Source: Microthrixaceae bacterium (GTDB taxonomy: Bacteria > Actinomycetota > Acidimicrobiia > Acidimicrobiales > DATDAH01). From it: a DNA stretch of 64,000 nucleotides. A program made the translations under genes and the position numbers. Under the pieces are notes generated by a model that saw nothing but the letters and a program-made list of their open reading frames with translations, searched no databases and was not told where the DNA came from. The stretch lies in the NCBI GenBank assembly GCA_020637195.1, contig JACJWK010000012.1, positions 36,721 to 100,720 on the forward strand, in the 5' to 3' direction. This document shows, in pieces, positions 60,091 to 64,000 of the stretch. Position 1 is the stretch's first letter, and each line of letters opens with the position of its first letter.

Positions 60091-62216
60091 AGTCCTACGA
60101 GGGAGTAGTGGGCGATCGCTTCGAACGCAGGCAGGTTCGCGACGGTGTACGCGCCGGGGAGCGGTTCAGGGCTGAGAAGCCCGGTCGCGACTGCTCGCTC
60201 GACCGAAATCGGCAGGAACGCGCGGACGACTGCAGGGTCCCGCTCTCGGGGATTCGCCCGGGCGAACCAGGCTGCTGCTCCGAAGTCCTCGGTTAGGTAG
60301 AACCGCGTGTCACCACCCGCGGCACGAGCAGCTTCGACGCTGAAGCCGTTGGCGATGATGTCCCGCGCAGCGTCGCTGTCGGTGCCGTGGAAGAGCTCTG
60401 CTCCCTCGTCGCAGTCGCCCGGTCCCGTTTGTGGGGCGCTGCATTGACGTTGTCCAGTTTGGTCAGTTGTCTGCCCTGTAGTTGCGGTCTGTGGTCGACT
60501 CTGGCTCACGAGGCCAAGGGGGTCGGGTAGCCGGAGCTGTCGCGGCACGTGGAGGTAGTCCTGCGCCGCAATGGTGATCAGGTAACCACCCACGACGATG
60601 AGCCCGAGACCAACGACACAGAGTGCCGTGCAGGCAGTGACAGCAGCGGTAGTGGCTAGTGCGACAGTTGCGCCGGCGAGGATCTGCGGTGCATACGTTC
60701 CAACGTTGTTCGCTGCGTCATGGAATGCGGTGAGGAATGAGTTTCTGATGTCACCGAGCGAGAGCGAGAAGAGGCCGAGTGGGTCGGTTCGGTTGATGGG
60801 GTTGTTGTCGGTGTAGTGGTACGTGTTGGTTTGGGTGGGGGTGCCTGGTTGGCCGTCGATGGGGTCGGGGGTGGTGAAGGTGCCGGTCGTGGGGTCGTAG
60901 TCACGGTTGCGGAGGTGGATGAGCCCGTCGGCGTGGGTCTCGGCGCGGTAGCCGTACCAGAACGGTTGGTCTGGTGGGTTGTTGGGTGTCCCGTAGGGGT
61001 CGTATCCGTACGGGGCGGGGATGGTGATGTCGGTGGGAACGACGGAGCCGTCGAAGTTGTACCCGTAGGTTCCGTAACCGGCGAGCGCTTCGTTGTAGAG
61101 GAACTCGTAGCCGATGCGTTCGTTGGCGTAGGTGAGTCGGGACCAGACCCCTTCGTCGACGTAGGCCTCGAGGATCTGGGGGACGGCGAGGCTGGGGTCC
61201 CAGGTGAAGTCGAAGTCGACGTCGCCGAAGTCGGCGCGTGTGAGGCGGCCGTCGCCGTCGTAGGTGCGTGCGGTGGTGCTGTCGTTGGTGGTGCCGTCGA
61301 GGTCGTGGACGATGGTGGCGGGAAGGCCGCGGGGGTCGTAGGTGGTGGTGTGGGTGTCGGTGCCGTCGTCGGAGCTGGTGCGGCGGCCGTCGTCGTCGTA
61401 GGTGTAGGTGACGGTGGGCCCGCTGGTGGGATCGGCTTCGGTGACTTCGCCGTCGGCGTTGACGGTGTAGTCGGTCGTGATGTCGTCGACTTGTTGAGCG
61501 GTGCGGTAGCCGCGGGGGTCGTAGTAGTAGGCGTAGTCGGGTCCGGCTCCGGTCCGTCCCACCAGTTGGCCGGCTTCGTCGTAGGCGTAGTCGACCGAGT
61601 AGGTGTTGAACGATTCCGTGAGGCGTCGTCCGGCGTGGTCCCAGGTGAGGTCGCTGTCGATGTCGCCGCCGGTGGTCAGGTCTTGGTGGTACTCGTCGGG
61701 TTGGGTGGCGCCGTTGGCCTGGTAGTGCCAGCTTCGGGTGCCGGCGGTGCTGTTGACGATCTCCTCGAGGAGTTTGCCGTCGTCGTCGTAGGTGGTCTCG
61801 GAGATCGGCCACCAGCCTTCGATCTGCGGGACCCATACTTCTGCTGCGGTGAGCGCGCCGAGTCGGTCGTGGTGGTTGCGGACCTTGTGCTCGCGGCCGG
61901 TGTCGCCGGGCTGGTAGGTGATCTGCACCGGTCGGCCTTCGAGGTCGTAGGCCCGCTGGTAGCCGTAGGTGGCGTTGTGCCCACCAGGTTGGGTGAACCC
62001 GGTCAGGTTGTCGGCGCGGTCCCAGGTGTAGGCGGCGTTGCCGGTGGGGTCGGTCATCAGGGTGCGGCGCCCGTGGTCGTCGTACCACTGGTTCACGACG
62101 ACGGGGTCTTCGTCGGGTTGGCTGTAGGTGGTGGTGGCGACCTGGCCGCTGTTCCAGTACTGGAGTTGTTCGGTTCGTCCCGACGGGCGGGTCGTGGTGG
62201 TGAGTTGGCCGGTCAT
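60087..62216 (-). CDS. Rhs-repeat protein, N-terminally truncated, with ART-like C-terminal toxin domain
   Basis: 709 residues from ATG 62216, the last in-frame start; Rhs-like sequence (DPDGDE) continues a few codons further, into the devS end. YD/Rhs repeats run to about 520 (YDDHGRRTLMTDPTGNAAYTWD; YDPRGYRTAQQ). The core ends with the Rhs junction (LRNRDYDPTTGTFTTPDPI, then NPINRTDPLGL). A hydrophobic pair of helices and a polymorphic C-terminus follow, with LFHGTDSDAARDIIANGF and FYLTEDFGAAAWFARAN near 607-650, which resemble ADP-ribosyltransferase-like folds. Normal Rhs proteins have over 1000 residues and a signal peptide; both are missing here. Function as an injected toxin is doubtful. 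Confidence 0.85.
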   Translation of the reverse strand: MTGQLTTTTRPSGRTEQLQYWNSGQVATTTYSQPDEDPVVVNQWYDDHGRRTLMTDPTGNAAYTWDRADNLTGFTQPGGHNATYGYQRAYDLEGRPVQITYQPGDTGREHKVRNHHDRLGALTAAEVWVPQIEGWWPISETTYDDDGKLLEEIVNSTAGTRSWHYQANGATQPDEYHQDLTTGGDIDSDLTWDHAGRRLTESFNTYSVDYAYDEAGQLVGRTGAGPDYAYYYDPRGYRTAQQVDDITTDYTVNADGEVTEADPTSGPTVTYTYDDDGRRTSSDDGTDTHTTTYDPRGLPATIVHDLDGTTNDSTTARTYDGDGRLTRADFGDVDFDFTWDPSLAVPQILEAYVDEGVWSRLTYANERIGYEFLYNEALAGYGTYGYNFDGSVVPTDITIPAPYGYDPYGTPNNPPDQPFWYGYRAETHADGLIHLRNRDYDPTTGTFTTPDPIDGQPGTPTQTNTYHYTDNNPINRTDPLGLFSLSLGDIRNSFLTAFHDAANNVGTYAPQILAGATVALATTAAVTACTALCVVGLGLIVVGGYLITIAAQDYLHVPRQLRLPDPLGLVSQSRPQTATTGQTTDQTGQRQCSAPQTGPGDCDEGAELFHGTDSDAARDIIANGFSVEAARAAGGDTRFYLTEDFGAAAWFARANPRERDPAVVRAFLPISVERAVATGLLSPEPLPGAYTVANLPAFEAIAHYSLVGL

Positions 62217-62232
62217 CTCGTCGCCGTCGGGA

Positions 62233-63363
62233 TCAGGCGAGGGGCACGCGCCACTCGGCGCGGGTGCCGGTGGGGACCGCGGGGTGGACGAGGAAGCTGC
62301 CGCCGTGGCGCTCGGCCCGGTCGCGGAGGTTGCGCAGGCCGTACCCGCCGCCGTCGAAGCCCTCGGGTGGGCCCACACCGTCGTCGACCACGCTGAGGTC
62401 GAGGGCTGCGCCGTGGACCCGCAGGTGCAGGTCCACGCGGGAGGCGTCGGCGTGGCGGGCGACGTTGCTGAGCGCCTCGCGCACCGCGGACAGCAGGTCG
62501 ACGGCGAGGGCGCCCTGCACCTCGGCGTCGATGGGGCCGTCGAAGGTGACCCGGGGCTCGAAGCCGAGCGCGCCGGCCGCCTCGCGGCACAGCGACATCA
62601 CCTCGGCCCGGGTGCCGTTGACCGACCGGCCCCGGGACGACTCGAGGCCGAAGATGGCGGTGCGGATGTGCTTGACCGTCAGGTCGAGGTCCTCGACCGC
62701 CGCCTCGATGCGCTCGGCCACCTCGGGCACCTCGGCCCGGCGGATGGCCCCCTGGAGCGACAGCCCCGTCGCGAAGAGACGCTGGATGACGGTGTCGTGC
62801 AGGTCCCGGGCGATGCGCTCGCGGTCCTCGACGATGGCCGCCTCCTGGACCCGGGCGTGGAGGCGGGCGTTCTCGATGGCCACCCCGGCGGCCACCGACA
62901 GCCCCACCACGAGCAGCTCGTCCTGCGCGGTGAACTCGTCCCCGGAGCGCTTGTCCGCCAGGTACAGGTTGCCGAACACCTCGTCGCGCACCCGCAGGGG
63001 CACCCCGAGGAACGAGGTCATGTGCGGGTGGTGGGAGGGGAACCCGTAGCTGTCGGGGTGGCGAGTCAGGTCGGGCAGGCGCAGGGGCTCCTTGTCCACG
63101 ATGAGCAGGCCCAGGATCCCGTGGCCCTTGGGCAGGTGGCCGATGGCGCTGATCTCGTCGTCGGACAGCCCCACCGTGATGAACTCGGCCAGCTCGGTCC
63201 CCGACTCGTCGAGCACGCCCAGCGCGCCGTAGCGGGCGTCGGCCAGCTCGGCCGCGGCGGCGATGATGCGCCGGAGCATCGCAGGCAGGTCGAGGTCGGC
63301 CCCCACCGCGGCCACCGCGTCGAGCAGCTCCTGCATCGTCGACGCCGTGGGGTTCGGAGCCAC
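62233..63363 (-). CDS. devS: DevS/DosS-type sensor histidine kinase
   Basis: 376 residues from GTG 63363 (ATG 63336 also possible). One GAF domain (~20-175) has IVDKEPLRLPDLTRHPDSYG, then HHPHMTSFLGVPLRVRDEVFGNLYLADK, like the heme-binding GAF of DosS; a conserved His is in HPHM. Then HisKA_3 dimerisation with His189 in ARDLHDTVIQRLFATGL, and HATPase (REALSNVARHADAS; VDDGVGPPEG; GYGLRNLRDRAERHGG). Mycobacterial DosS has two GAFs, so this is shorter. Divergent from devR and ending exactly where the Rhs cassette begins. Confidence 0.9.
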   Translation of the reverse strand: MAPNPTASTMQELLDAVAAVGADLDLPAMLRRIIAAAAELADARYGALGVLDESGTELAEFITVGLSDDEISAIGHLPKGHGILGLLIVDKEPLRLPDLTRHPDSYGFPSHHPHMTSFLGVPLRVRDEVFGNLYLADKRSGDEFTAQDELLVVGLSVAAGVAIENARLHARVQEAAIVEDRERIARDLHDTVIQRLFATGLSLQGAIRRAEVPEVAERIEAAVEDLDLTVKHIRTAIFGLESSRGRSVNGTRAEVMSLCREAAGALGFEPRVTFDGPIDAEVQGALAVDLLSAVREALSNVARHADASRVDLHLRVHGAALDLSVVDDGVGPPEGFDGGGYGLRNLRDRAERHGGSFLVHPAVPTGTRAEWRVPLA

Positions 63364-63370
63364 GGTCGAG

Positions 63371-63376
63371 AGGTTA
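63371..63376 (-). promoter_or_regulatory. -10 box of devS
   Basis: TAACCT on the reverse strand is 7 nt from GTG 63363, supporting that start and a leaderless mRNA. Confidence 0.4.
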
Positions 63377-63447
63377 CGACCCCGGTCCGGCCGGGCACGA
63401 ACGCACGATCGCGGCCTCCATCGCGACCCAGCGGGCACACTGGAGGC

Positions 63448-64000
63448 ATGACCGTGCGCGTCTTCCTGCTCGACGACCACGAGGTGGTGCGGCGAGGCCT
63501 CCGCGACCTGCTCGAGGCCGAGGAGGACTTCGAGGTCGTCGGCGAGGCGGGCACGGCCGAGGAGGCCTACGGCCGCATCCCCGCCACCCGACCCGACGTG
63601 GCGGTGCTGGACGTGCGCCTGCCCGACGGCGACGGCATCGAGGTCTGCCGCGAGATCCGCTCGCGCCACCCCGAGATCCAGTGCCTGATGCTCACGTCGT
63701 TCGCCGACGACGAGGCCCTCTTCTCGTCGATCATGGCGGGGGCGTCCGGCTACCTGCTGAAGCAGGTGAAGGGCACCGACCTCGTCGGGGGCATCCGCCG
63801 CGTGGGCGCGGGCGAGTCGCTGCTCGACCCGTCGCTCACCCAGAAGGTGCTCGAGCGGCTCCGCTCGCCCGAGGAGGACGAGCTGGCCGGGCTCACCCCC
63901 CAGGAGCGCAAGATCCTGGACCTCATCGCCGAGGGGCTCACCAACCGCCAGATCGGCGAGCGCATGTTCCTGGCCGAGAAGACGGTGAAGAACTACGTCT
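63448..64000 (+). CDS. devR: DevR/DosR-type NarL-family response regulator (C-terminus beyond window)
   Basis: 184 residues are visible. Receiver domain with phosphoacceptor Asp55 (VAVLDVRLPDGDGIEVCREI), and the DosR-like SIMAGASGYLLKQVKGTDLVGGIRRVGAGESLLDPSLT. The LuxR-type helix-turn-helix has begun (LTPQERKILDLIAEGLTN, then MFLAEKTVKNYV). These stretches are very close to mycobacterial DosR. ATG 63448 or GTG 63454 may be the start; GGAGG is 7 nt before GTG 63454. It would answer devS and control hypoxia or nitric-oxide genes; the stress operon at 57 kb is a candidate target. Confidence 0.92.
   Translation, partial: MTVRVFLLDDHEVVRRGLRDLLEAEEDFEVVGEAGTAEEAYGRIPATRPDVAVLDVRLPDGDGIEVCREIRSRHPEIQCLMLTSFADDEALFSSIMAGASGYLLKQVKGTDLVGGIRRVGAGESLLDPSLTQKVLERLRSPEEDELAGLTPQERKILDLIAEGLTNRQIGERMFLAEKTVKNYV

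Overview
The window is very GC-rich, gene-dense actinobacterial DNA, most likely chromosomal and probably from class Acidimicrobiia. Markers: a WhiB1-type iron-sulfur regulator beside a PdtaS-type kinase, DUF3090, a SCO1664-like protein, DUF3107, a PafB/PafC-like pair, a DevS/DevR (DosS/DosR)-type two-component system, and a complete System I (Ccm) cytochrome c maturation operon. Many start codons lie 6-10 nt behind a TANNNT -10 box, which suggests leaderless transcription. No rRNA, tRNA, CRISPR array, integrase or transposase was seen. Taxonomy is inferred from gene content, not from a marker phylogeny.

Layout. 1-3.5 kb: partial BTAD/AAA regulator, then the histidine phosphatase/DUF3090/SCO1664-like trio. 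3.6-7.3 kb: diguanylate cyclase group and a sugar-lactone oxidase. 7.4-10.2 kb: etfBA and a diacylglycerol-kinase-like protein. 10.2-13.3 kb: a sortase-type surface beta-propeller and a glycerophosphodiesterase. 13.4-15.5 kb: whiB1 and pdtaS. 15.6-19.3 kb: a cupredoxin/cytochrome c/DUF6529 redox cluster and small membrane proteins. 19.3-24.2 kb: a YceI-cytochrome c-copper monooxygenase fusion, NYN protein, amidohydrolase and YceI-like protein. 24.3-32 kb: molybdopterin oxidoreductase, penicillin acylase, two META lipoproteins and arginine deiminase. 32-41 kb: FAD oxidoreductase, SNF2 and SWIM proteins, PafBC-like pair, gamma-glutamyltransferase. 41-47 kb: paired Get3/ArsA ATPases, DUF3107, Mrp, SufR-like regulator, cysteine desulfurase. 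47-50 kb: split AtuA-like genes, SixA-like phosphatase, TM2 protein. 50-57 kb: ccmABCDEFGHI. 57-58.4 kb: universal stress protein and PPOX-like protein. 58.5-62.2 kb: a lower-GC Rhs toxin cassette. 62.2-64 kb: devS and devR (partial).

How it fits together. Several genes point to an aerobic organism with rich c-type cytochrome and copper redox chemistry and nitric oxide/oxygen/iron-sulfur sensing (WhiB1, PdtaS, SufR-like, DevRS). Ccm proteins would mature the cytochrome c at 17 kb and the heme domain of the YceI fusion. DevR could control the universal stress protein, whose promoter carries a DevR-box-like site; the Rhs cassette lies between the two loci.

Two short stretches (about 26.22-26.46 kb and 29.82-30.15 kb) show several frame changes that restore family-like protein when single Gs are added. 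They may be sequence errors and should be confirmed before being called pseudogenes.
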